Shown: in pieces, positions 56,888 to 64,000 of the stretch
Layout of the letters: each line of letters opens with the position of its first letter
How positions within the stretch are numbered: position 1 is the first letter of the stretch
Source: Novosphingobium sp. SCN 66-18
GTDB taxonomy: Bacteria > Pseudomonadota > Alphaproteobacteria > Sphingomonadales > Sphingomonadaceae
Reading direction: 5' to 3'
Assembly (NCBI GenBank): GCA_001725355.1
Contig: MEGD01000001.1
Location: 288,978 to 352,977 of the forward strand
Length of the DNA stretch: 64,000 nt
Program-made: the position numbers and the translations under genes
Notes under the pieces: model-generated
Told to the model about the DNA's origin: nothing
The model's database searches: none
Seen by the model: the letters and a program-made list of their open reading frames with translations, nothing else

Positions 56888-59070
56888 CAGTTGAACGAAA
56901 GCGTCGCGCCATAGGTGCGCGGCGTGTTGTAGTAGGAATTCCCGCCCACCGAGACGATCCGGTAGAAATCGTTGGTGAGGTTCTTCACATACCCCATCAG
57001 CGTCCAGTGGGGCGTCCTGATGCCGGCCGAAAGATCCACCATCGAGTAGTTCTGGCTGGGCCGGGCCAGCGAGGCATCGTCGAACCCTCCGGCGGCGGTC
57101 TGGTAGCTGGCCGTGAACATCGCGTCCATGCCGCCGCCGATCGGATGATCGTACATCGCGTTGAGATTGATGATGTAATCGCGCGTGCGGGGCGTGGTTT
57201 TGCCGGCAAGGTCGATGAGCGCGCCCGCGTTGATGATCGAGGCCCCGTCGTGCCAGCGACCCCGCTCGCCCGAGACGTTCAGGCTGGTCACGAGCTGTCC
57301 GCCCGCCAGCGGAATGGTGCCGCTCAGCTCGAACTCGCCGCCGAAGATGTCGTCGGTGCCGACGTTCTCGAGCGTGAAGGCGGGGTTGGTGGCGGACAGC
57401 GTGGTGGTTTGCTGCACGTTGCGGGTCACGCTGTAGTACAACGCCAGCTGGCTCCGGAAGACAGCGCTGCCGATCCGGAAGCGGCCTTTCACCCCGATTT
57501 CGCCCGATGTGATGTCTTCGGGATTGTAGGGAACGCGGTCGAAAAAGCCCTGTGCGGGGCTCTGGTTGAAACCGCCCGGCCGGTAGCCGGTCGCGACGCG
57601 GCCATAGAACGTGAGATCAGGATTGACCGTGTAGGTCAGCGACGCGGTGGGCAGGAACCGGTGCCATGTCCGCCGGAAGGTCGTGAGCGGAATGGTTTCG
57701 TTGGTCGTCGGATCGAGATCGATCTGGCGGAACCGGAAGTTCTTCCGGTCGATCTGGAAACGCGCTTCGACCGAGAGTTTCAACTGGCTCGTCAGATCGA
57801 AGCCCAGTTGCCCATAGGCCGAATACGAATCCAGCGTTTCCTGGGATTCCTGCCGGCGAAGCTGGCGCTTGAGCGAGATCGCGGTGGCGTTGCTGCCGGT
57901 GACCGTGCCGGTGCGCAGCGAATAGACGTTCGACGTGTAGGTCATGAAATCCACGCCGCCGAGCCAGGTGAAGCCCGTCTTTCCGGTCGACCCCCAGCGC
58001 GCTTCGGTGCCGTAGCGTTTGAAGTCCTCTCCCTGCGCGTCGTACAACTGCGCCGTGGGCAGCCGGATGCCGAGGTAGTGGTCGAAATCCGCGCCCGATC
58101 GGGCGCCATCGCGTCCCTTGTAATTCGCCAGCAGCGTCAGTTCGCTCGTTCCGAAATCATGCGTGAATTCGCCGATCATCTGCGTCTGGTTGATCGTTAC
58201 GCGGTCCACCGCGTCGAGCCCGGTGCGCACGAAAGGATCGGGATCGAGCACCTGGTTCTGCCCCAGCGCCGTGAACCCGGGCGCTTCGGAGCGGGAATGT
58301 TCGACCATCAGCGTCGCGGTGCTGTCGGTCTTGATGCCCACGCCGATCGCGCCGCGAATGCCCCAGTCGCGTGACGTGTCGATGGTCTTGCCGCTCACCT
58401 GGTCCTTGTAGAACCCGCCGGTCTGGTTGACGTAGTAACCGCCCACGCGAACCGCGGCGGTCCCGCCGATCGGCACGTTCACCGTCAACGACGTGTCCAG
58501 TTCGTTGACCGAATCGTACCCGACCTTGCCGCGTACCTCGGTATCGAGCACGGGCTTGCGGCTGATGACATTGACCGCCCCGCCCACCGCGTTGCGTCCG
58601 TAAAGCGCGCCCTGCGGTCCCCGGTAAACCTCGACCCGTTCGACGTCATGAAAATCGATGCGGCTATAGCTGCGACCGCCGAAACCGCCGCCGGCCACGA
58701 AAATGCCGTCGCGATAGATGCCGGTGCTCGATTCCGAGAAGCCCAGCCGTCCGCCGCCCTGGCCGCGCAAGGCGATGTCGTTGAGATATTCGGGGCCGGA
58801 GCCGATCAGGATCGCGCCGGGGGTCTGCCGCGTATAGTCGGCAACGTCCTTGATCGCGAGGCGGCTGAGATCGCTGTCCGACAGGACGCCGACGGATACC
58901 GGCACGGATTCGATCGTTTCGGCCCGCTTGCGGGCAACCACGAAGATTTCGCCGGAACCGTCCTGCGGCGCATCCTCGGCGTAAGCCGGTGCGCCGATCA
59001 GCGCCGCAGCCAGAATGGCCAGCGCGCTTCCCGCCCTCAACGCACACGCCTGCCGTTCCATACCTTTCAT
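56884..59070 (-). CDS. TonB-dependent outer-membrane receptor of the TetR-linked operon
   Basis: The 728-residue precursor has a signal peptide ending GAPAYAED and a TonB-box-like EIFVVARKR. The plug has LNDIALRGQGGGRLG and VERVEVYRGPQGALYGRNAVGG, and the barrel ends TYGATLSFNW. ATG 59070 is preferred because AAGGGG lies six bases before it; in-frame ATGs at 59076 and 59061 are alternatives. It heads the minus-strand operon and its promoter region contains the operator-like repeat 59123-59141, facing tetR. It probably imports the compound oxidised by the downstream PQQ enzyme. Confidence 0.92.
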   Translation of the reverse strand: MKGMERQACALRAGSALAILAAALIGAPAYAEDAPQDGSGEIFVVARKRAETIESVPVSVGVLSDSDLSRLAIKDVADYTRQTPGAILIGSGPEYLNDIALRGQGGGRLGFSESSTGIYRDGIFVAGGGFGGRSYSRIDFHDVERVEVYRGPQGALYGRNAVGGAVNVISRKPVLDTEVRGKVGYDSVNELDTSLTVNVPIGGTAAVRVGGYYVNQTGGFYKDQVSGKTIDTSRDWGIRGAIGVGIKTDSTATLMVEHSRSEAPGFTALGQNQVLDPDPFVRTGLDAVDRVTINQTQMIGEFTHDFGTSELTLLANYKGRDGARSGADFDHYLGIRLPTAQLYDAQGEDFKRYGTEARWGSTGKTGFTWLGGVDFMTYTSNVYSLRTGTVTGSNATAISLKRQLRRQESQETLDSYSAYGQLGFDLTSQLKLSVEARFQIDRKNFRFRQIDLDPTTNETIPLTTFRRTWHRFLPTASLTYTVNPDLTFYGRVATGYRPGGFNQSPAQGFFDRVPYNPEDITSGEIGVKGRFRIGSAVFRSQLALYYSVTRNVQQTTTLSATNPAFTLENVGTDDIFGGEFELSGTIPLAGGQLVTSLNVSGERGRWHDGASIINAGALIDLAGKTTPRTRDYIINLNAMYDHPIGGGMDAMFTASYQTAAGGFDDASLARPSQNYSMVDLSAGIRTPHWTLMGYVKNLTNDFYRIVSVGGNSYYNTPRTYGATLSFNW

Positions 59071-59122
59071 CTCCATCCCCTTCTCGCTCGAAACGGGTGG
59101 CGATTCATCCTGACGCCACCTC

Positions 59123-59141
59123 TGTAACTCACGGGTAACAT
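59123..59141. promoter_or_regulatory. TetR operator candidate, receptor/tetR divergent promoter
   Basis: TGTAACTCACGGGTAACAT matches the site at 59889-59907 at 15 of 19 positions, with the outer TGTAAC and (G)GT-AACAT halves kept. It lies 53 bases before the receptor start and about 100 before tetR, so one repressor dimer could control both. A further ACTCAC/GTGAGT pair (59127-59132 and 59152-59157) overlaps it. Confidence 0.65.
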
Positions 59142-59240
59142 CTAGTTCCGGGTGAGTAAATAGGCTTGCGCTTTGCGCTGCCGGGACGGAAGGGGAGATG
59201 CCCGGTTGCAATCCGGCCGGCGGCGGGAGAACGTGGCGCG

Positions 59241-59843
59241 ATGACGCAGAGCTATTCGGAAATGCTGGACGCGCATCGTGCCCGCAGGCGGGAGACGCTG
59301 CTGCTCGCGGCGGCGACGGTGCTGAACGAGCGGGGCCTGCGCCAGACGACCATGGATCAGGTGGCGCAGGGCGCGGGTGTCTCGAAGGTCGTGCTCTATC
59401 GCTACTTCGAATCGAAGGACCGGCTGGTGCACGAAGTGCTGTCCGATGTCGTGGATGCGCTGTTGCGCGCCGACGACGTGGACGTCGACTGGTGGACCAA
59501 GCGATTGCACCGGACGCTGGCGGTCGCCCGCTCGCATGCCGCCGCGATGTGCCTGCTGGTGCGGCATGCCTCGCACGATCCGGAATTCGGGATTCATTTC
59601 GACCGCCTCACGCAGGCGCTGGTCGGACGTGTGGAGGAGCGTCAGGCCGCGATCCTGGGGCCGGAAAGCAGCGACACGCCGGGCGATGTGCGCATCCTGG
59701 CCGAATCCGTCACCGCCTTCCTGCTCGACGCCTATGTGCGCTGGATGGAGAACGGCGATCCGGCCCGGGATGAGCAGTTCCTCGCCTGGATCACGTCTTC
59801 GGTCCGGGCCACGGTCTATTACTGGCGAGGTCTCGCGCCCTGA
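59241..59843 (+). CDS. TetR/AcrR-family regulator
   Basis: The 200-residue protein has the TetR DNA-binding domain (RRETLLLAAATVLNERGLRQ, TTMDQVAQGAGVSKVVLYRY, FESKDRLVHEVL) and a divergent helical ligand domain. ATG 59241 is preferred, since upstream in-frame sequence is not family-like. It is transcribed away from the receptor operon and toward the esterase gene. The two matching operator-like sequences on either side (59123-59141 and 59889-59907) are its probable binding sites. Confidence 0.92.
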   Translation: MTQSYSEMLDAHRARRRETLLLAAATVLNERGLRQTTMDQVAQGAGVSKVVLYRYFESKDRLVHEVLSDVVDALLRADDVDVDWWTKRLHRTLAVARSHAAAMCLLVRHASHDPEFGIHFDRLTQALVGRVEERQAAILGPESSDTPGDVRILAESVTAFLLDAYVRWMENGDPARDEQFLAWITSSVRATVYYWRGLAP

Positions 59844-59888
59844 TTGCCGGCCCGGCGGCGCTCCGCCTTGAACTCTGCGGGATAGGTG

Positions 59889-59907
59889 TGTAACTCTTCG
59901 GTTACAT
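59889..59907. promoter_or_regulatory. TetR operator candidate before the esterase gene
   Basis: TGTAAC and GTTACA form a perfect 6-bp inverted repeat with a 6-base spacer, 27 bases before the esterase start. It shares 15 of 19 bases with the site at 59123-59141, which ties the esterase to the same regulon. Confidence 0.7.
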
Positions 59908-59932
59908 ACTGGTGGAGAGGAGGAGAACGCGA

Positions 59933-60904
59933 ATGGCGGGCTATCGGATGATCGCGGGCGGAATGGTGGTTATGGCGCTGTTTTCCGGCGCCGCCGCTGC
60001 GCAACGCCCCGGCTTTGGCGAACGTCTGCGCGAATTGCGCGCGGCGCGACAGCAAGCCTCCGCGGATGTCGATGGCGCCACGCGCCAGACGCTGACGTTC
60101 GCGGGGCGGGAACGGAGCTACGCGTTGCTCGATGGGCACAAGGGCGGCACTCCCGCTCCGCTCGTGATCGTGCTGCACGGCGGCGGCGGCAATGGCAGTA
60201 CGATGCTGCCACGTTGGGCCGACAAGGCGCGGTCCGAGGGGCTGGTCGTCGCGGCGCCCGATGGTGTGGGCCGTATGCAGGGCATGGGAACCTGGAATGC
60301 CGGTGGCTGCTGTGGCGAGGCCATGACCAGCGGGCTGGATGACGTGGCCTTCGTCAACGCCGTGGTCGATGACATCACGCGCAAGGGCGGTATCGACACG
60401 CGGCGGATCTACGTGGCCGGTTTTTCCAACGGCGGGATGCTGACCCATCGCTTCGCGATCGCGCACGGAGACCGGATCGCCGCCGCCGCCGTTGTTTCCG
60501 GGGCGATGTTTGGCGATGAAAAGCCGGCGGCCACGCCGGTTCCGATGCTGATCATGCATGGCAGGAAGGACAATGTCGTCGGCTACGACGGGGGCATGAG
60601 CCCGACCAGTTTCGTTGCGCGTGCCCAATCCGCGCCGTTCCTGCCGGTGGAGCGCACCGTTGCGTTCTGGCGGGATGCGGATGGCTGCCGCGCCGCGCCG
60701 GCCGTCACCACGGGCGGGGATGTGACCAGCGCGCGATCCTCAGGATGCTCCGGCGGATCGGAAGTGCTGTTCTACAGCCTGGCAAGTGCCGGTCATGGCT
60801 GGCCGGGCGATACCCGCAGCCGGGGGATGCTCGGGAACGATCCTTACACGCAGATCAATGCCACCGAGGTGATCTGGGATTTCTTCAAGGTCCACCGGCG
60901 CTAG
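59933..60904 (+). CDS. Exported PHB-depolymerase/feruloyl-esterase-like (LpqC family) hydrolase
   Basis: The 323-residue precursor has a signal peptide (MIAGGMVVMALFSGAAAAQ). The alpha/beta-hydrolase domain has an oxyanion region VIVLHGGGGNGS, the nucleophile elbow GFSNGG (Ser165), the acid in MHGRKDNVVGYDGG and the His in SAGHGWPGD. Cys126-Cys127 lie in the family-typical NAGGCCGEA segment. The family cleaves polyhydroxybutyrate, acetylxylan or feruloyl esters. GAGAGGAGGAG precedes the ATG. The shared operator suggests it releases an alcohol or acid that the receptor/PQQ/acyl-CoA operon then uses. Confidence 0.87.
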   Translation: MAGYRMIAGGMVVMALFSGAAAAQRPGFGERLRELRAARQQASADVDGATRQTLTFAGRERSYALLDGHKGGTPAPLVIVLHGGGGNGSTMLPRWADKARSEGLVVAAPDGVGRMQGMGTWNAGGCCGEAMTSGLDDVAFVNAVVDDITRKGGIDTRRIYVAGFSNGGMLTHRFAIAHGDRIAAAAVVSGAMFGDEKPAATPVPMLIMHGRKDNVVGYDGGMSPTSFVARAQSAPFLPVERTVAFWRDADGCRAAPAVTTGGDVTSARSSGCSGGSEVLFYSLASAGHGWPGDTRSRGMLGNDPYTQINATEVIWDFFKVHRR

Positions 60905-60926
60905 GGGATTGGTTCGTCAAAGACGA

Positions 60927-63446
60927 TCAGAACGCGAAGCTGACCCCAGCCGACATCCGGTGATTGCGATAGCTCTTGCCCCGGTCCACGCCATCGTAGC
61001 TGGCCTGGACCGAAAGGTTGCGCGCCAGATTTGCGCTGACGGCGGCGCCATAGGCCATGCCGCTCTTTGCCAGACCGGTGCTCTGCACCTTCCATGCCGC
61101 ACCGTTGAGGACCGCCGTGCGCGAGGCCGTTGGCGCATCGCCAAGCTGGGTCAGCACGGTTCCATAGGCGGATAGCCTGGCGGACGCGAACGTCTGCACC
61201 AACTGGCCGCCGACGCGGCTGTCCAGCGTGTTCCAGCCGCTGTGGGGCAGGGTCAGGGCGAAGGCGCTGTTCGATGCGGTTTCGCTGACCTGCCCGGAGG
61301 ACGCATTGCCAAGCTGCACCCCGGCCAGCGCATAGGCCGCAAATCCGCCGGCCTGCACCGCCCGCAGCCGTGCATCGACCGCCAGTTGCGCCACGGTGAC
61401 ACGCGCGTTTCCGCTGGCCCGCACGGTATCGCGGGCGGTGGCGATGGTCCGGCTGGCGTTCATCGTGCCGGAAGCAAACCCGCCAATCGCGGAGAGATCG
61501 ACGAAAGCCGATGGCGCATAGCGGCCGTAGAGGTAACCAACCGCTCCCGCGCCGCTGGCTTCTGCCCCGAATCCGGTGTTGATCCGGGTATGGGTGTAGC
61601 CGCCCGCCACGCCAAAGCGCAGGCGCGGCGTGTTGACCAGCGTGGCCCCGGCGATGAAGCCGCGCGTCGTTGCCGAATTGCCGTTGCCCCGCGCGCTCTC
61701 GCCCGGCGCCTCATGGCTGTTGATGTAGCGCATCCACAGCTGGACGCCCTGCTCGCCGCGCGCTCCGACGTAGCCCCCCTGATTCAGTTGATCGCGCACC
61801 GTGCCCAGGGCGGTATTCGCCGCGCTGGCATAGCCCTGCAGCGCATCGGCATAGATCTGGCCGCTGATCTGCGAGAAGGCCCGTTCATAGCCGGCCGCAT
61901 CAAGCCCATAGAGACTGTTGAACAGGCCGCCGTTCGCGGCATTGCCGCGCAGGCTGTCCAGCGCGGTGGCCGTGGCCCGCGTATTGCTGTTCCATCCGCT
62001 GGTCGCGCCCAGCGAGCCAAAGCTCACCGGTGTTACGACCAATTGCGCGGTGGTATCGGTGTAGAGCGCATCGAAGCGGGTGTTGGCCGCCAGGCCGCTG
62101 GCGGGCTGGACGACGGTGTCGAACCTGCCCTTCACCGCCGTTGCCGATACAACGGTGTAGCGACTGCCCAGCGCCGGCGTGTAGCTGTTGGTGGCAGCAC
62201 CGGTGATGCCGCGCAGTGTGGGGACAATCGTGCCGCCCAGCGTCACGGTGCCATTGACCACTAGCCGGTCGTAACTGCCCGCGCCACCGCCGGCGGACCA
62301 GCTCGCCCCGTCGATGTCCACGGCCATGGTGGATCCCGACGCCAGCGTGACGGACCCGTTCACCATCAAGGTGCCCGGGGAGTTGCCCGGCGCCAGCGTG
62401 GCCCCGCTGGAGACCGCCAGAATTCCGTTATCGGCCACGGTGATCGTGCCCGAACCGCTCAGCACGGCGCCATTGGCCACGGTCAGCCCGCCCGTCGCCA
62501 AAGTGCCATTGACCGCAAGCCGCCCGGCGGAAACGGTGGTGGCGCCACCAATCGCGCTGCTTCCGGTGAGGGTGAGCGCACCGCTGCCCGATTTGGCAAG
62601 GGTGCCGGTTCCGGTGATCGATCCGGCATAAGTGCCATCGGTCGCCTGGATAAATTCAAGCGCGCTGTCGTTCAGGATCGGCCCTTGCAGCGAAGTGCTT
62701 GTGCCCTTCAGCGTCCCGCCGGCGATCGTGGTGCCGCCGCTGTAGCTGTTGGCGCCGGTGAGCGTCAGCGTGCCGCCGCTCAGGCCGAACTGTCCCGCTC
62801 CGGAGAGGACGCCCGAAAAGGTGCCGGTTCCGGCCGAGACGGTCAGCGCCTTGCTTCCCAGCACGACTGAGCCCGACCCATCGAGATCGACCACGCTGGT
62901 CCCTTGATCCGCGATGCCCGAAATATCGAACGTGCCGTCGACCGCCAGAGAGGAAGAAGCGACCGCCCCGGAACCCGTCAGCGCCAGCGTGCCGCCGCTG
63001 ACGACGGTACCGCCGGTGTAGCTGTTCGCGCCCGAGAGCGTGGTGGTGCCGTTGGTCTGATGGACGCTGCCGGTGCCGGCCAGCGCGGCGCGGATCGTGC
63101 CGCCCTGCAGCGCGAAGGTGCTGGAGGAGGCGAGCGTGCCGTTCTGGATCGTCCCGCCGGCAAGGGTGACGCCGCCATTCTGCGTCTGGCTGGTGCCGCC
63201 GAGATTGAGCGTGCCATTGGCGTTGACGGTGGTGGAGCCGCTCGTATCGCCGAGCGCGCCATCGCCCGCCAGCGCCAGCGTGCCACCGCAGACGACGGTG
63301 CCGCCGGTGTAGCTGTTGGTGCCCGAGAGCGTGGTCGTGCCGCTGGACTGGTCGACGCCGCCGGTGCCGGCCAGCGTGGCGCTGACCGTGCCGCCTTGCA
63401 GGGCGAAGGTGCTGGAGGATGCGAGCGTGCCGTTCTGGATCGTCCC
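60927..63446 (-). CDS. Autotransporter, C-terminal part: passenger repeats and beta-barrel
   Basis: This frame is open from 63446 down to the stop at 60927 and encodes about 839 residues. It begins with passenger repeats, each with the autotransporter strand motif TTTLSGANSYTGGTVV or a variant. A conserved linker (LAPGNSPGTLMVNGSVTLASG) follows, then a long region ending in a type V autotransporter beta-barrel of about 280 residues with a terminal aromatic Phe (AGVSFAF). It should anchor in the outer membrane and display the repeats. The upstream part of the same protein is in another frame because of a 34-bp loss at about 63452, so no natural start belongs to this piece. A GTG at 62894 is not supported. 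Confidence 0.85.
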   Translation of the reverse strand, partial: GTIQNGTLASSSTFALQGGTVSATLAGTGGVDQSSGTTTLSGTNSYTGGTVVCGGTLALAGDGALGDTSGSTTVNANGTLNLGGTSQTQNGGVTLAGGTIQNGTLASSSTFALQGGTIRAALAGTGSVHQTNGTTTLSGANSYTGGTVVSGGTLALTGSGAVASSSLAVDGTFDISGIADQGTSVVDLDGSGSVVLGSKALTVSAGTGTFSGVLSGAGQFGLSGGTLTLTGANSYSGGTTIAGGTLKGTSTSLQGPILNDSALEFIQATDGTYAGSITGTGTLAKSGSGALTLTGSSAIGGATTVSAGRLAVNGTLATGGLTVANGAVLSGSGTITVADNGILAVSSGATLAPGNSPGTLMVNGSVTLASGSTMAVDIDGASWSAGGGAGSYDRLVVNGTVTLGGTIVPTLRGITGAATNSYTPALGSRYTVVSATAVKGRFDTVVQPASGLAANTRFDALYTDTTAQLVVTPVSFGSLGATSGWNSNTRATATALDSLRGNAANGGLFNSLYGLDAAGYERAFSQISGQIYADALQGYASAANTALGTVRDQLNQGGYVGARGEQGVQLWMRYINSHEAPGESARGNGNSATTRGFIAGATLVNTPRLRFGVAGGYTHTRINTGFGAEASGAGAVGYLYGRYAPSAFVDLSAIGGFASGTMNASRTIATARDTVRASGNARVTVAQLAVDARLRAVQAGGFAAYALAGVQLGNASSGQVSETASNSAFALTLPHSGWNTLDSRVGGQLVQTFASARLSAYGTVLTQLGDAPTASRTAVLNGAAWKVQSTGLAKSGMAYGAAVSANLARNLSVQASYDGVDRGKSYRNHRMSAGVSFAF

Positions 63447-63994
63447 GCCGGCCCACCAAGATCAAGTATGCCATTGGCGTTGACCGTGGTGCTTCCGTCT
63501 GCGGCACCGAGCGTGCCGTCGCTGGTCAGGGCGAGCGTGCCATCGCTTACGACCGTGCCGCCGGTATAGCTGTTCGCGCCGGAAAGCGTGGTGGTGCCGC
63601 CGGACTGATGAACGCCACCGGTGCCGGCCAGCGCGGCGCTCACCGCGCCCCCTTGAAGCGCAAAAGTGCCCGACGAGGAAAGGACGCCGTTCTGGATCGC
63701 CCCGCCGGCGAGTGTGACGCCGCCGTTCTGGACCTGGCTGGTGCCGCCGAGATCGAGCGTGCCATCAGTGTTGACGGTGGTGCTTCCACCCGCGCCGCCC
63801 AGGGTGCCGTCGCCCGTAAGCGCCAGCGTGCCGCCATCGACGACGGTGCCGCCGGTGAAGCTGTTCGCGCCGGACAGCGTGGTCGTGCCGCTGGACTGGT
63901 GGACGCCGCCGGTGCCGGCCAGCGTGGCGCTGACCGTGCCGCCTTGCAGGGCGAAGGTGCTGGAGGATGCGAGCGTGCCGTTCTGGATCGTCCC
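62976..63994 (-). repeat. Tandem 291-bp (97-residue) autotransporter passenger repeats
   Basis: Unit A spans 63994-63704 (291 bp), unit B 63703-63447 (257 bp), unit C 63446-63156 (291 bp) and a diverging unit D starts at 63155. Each begins with G-T/A-I-Q-N-G and carries FALQGG, LAGTG, TTTLSGANSYTGG, STTVN and LDLGG segments. Unit B is exactly 34 bp short, lacking the TSQ-Q-NGGVTL part. Units are near-identical at DNA level, so recombination between them is expected. Confidence 0.9.
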
Positions 63995-64000
63995 GCCGGC
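62978..64000 (-). pseudogene. Autotransporter, upstream part in a shifted frame (incomplete at window edge)
   Basis: From 64000 to 63452 this frame encodes one whole and one shortened 97-residue passenger repeat and clearly continues beyond the window. After the shortened repeat, translation runs out of register into an Arg/Pro/Ala-rich stretch and stops at 62978. The product would therefore lack the beta-barrel encoded in the other frame. The change is either a real inactivating deletion or an assembly error in repetitive DNA. Treat the whole region 60927-64000 as one interrupted gene. Confidence 0.75.

Noticed and set aside
62976-63994. Regular repeats that could be mistaken for a CRISPR array
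   Set aside because: Units are 291 bp, coding and continuous with an autotransporter barrel, with no spacer/repeat alternation.

Overview
The window is high-GC DNA with tightly packed, often 4-bp-overlapping genes. It carries four TonB-dependent receptors of the sphingomonad catabolic type, several Tat-signal enzymes and a Kdp system. This fits an alphaproteobacterium of the order Sphingomonadales (Novosphingobium/Sphingomonas-like). The assignment rests on gene style and protein families, not on an rRNA gene. I found no tRNA, rRNA, CRISPR array, prophage or transposase gene.

Layout. 1-4977: the 3' part of the Kdp potassium-uptake operon (kdpB fragment, kdpC, kdpD, kdpE). 5039-7258: a pair of acyl-CoA dehydrogenases behind a palindromic operator. 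7277-10156: a class A acid phosphatase, a secreted protein of unknown function and two tandem DUF3237 proteins. 10285-19296: a catabolic island with an IclR regulator, a TonB receptor, two different TauD/TfdA-like dioxygenases around a TPP-dependent lyase/decarboxylase, an MFS transporter and a DsbA-fold isomerase. 19303-23355: a membrane GGDEF-EAL protein and a secreted beta-helix protein.

23384-37598: a divergent cell-wall amino-sugar island. The minus arm encodes a GlcNAc/MurNAc-type kinase, respiratory D-lactate dehydrogenase, a GH84 hexosaminidase, NagA and a NagB-II-like SIS deaminase. The plus arm encodes a PP2C-like protein, AnmK, a TonB receptor, a sodium:solute symporter, MurQ and a GntR regulator. 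Together they form a route from (anhydro)MurNAc and GlcNAc to fructose-6-phosphate, with the D-lactate released by MurQ oxidised by the co-located Dld.

37809-40695: an operon of aminotransferase, ketopantoate-reductase-like enzyme and class II aldolase. 40742-51072: a peptide-use region with an exported amidohydrolase, TonB receptor, M14 peptidase, M19 dipeptidase, Lrp/AsnC regulator and an M28-like protein. It contains a 270-bp foldback element with 34-bp terminal inverted repeats. 51076-60904: a TetR-linked operon (TonB receptor, PQQ dehydrogenase, EthD-like protein, acyl-CoA synthetase, DUF1254/1214 protein) with divergent tetR and an esterase; both flanks carry the same 19-bp operator-like sequence. 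60927-64000: an autotransporter built from 291-bp repeats, one of which has lost exactly 34 bp, breaking the reading frame.

The strongest leads for undescribed biology are the complete (anhydro)MurNAc island with its unexplained PP2C-like member and possibly cytosolic GH84, the foldback element with its solo end sequences, the dioxygenase-TPP-dioxygenase island, and the two-site TetR regulon.
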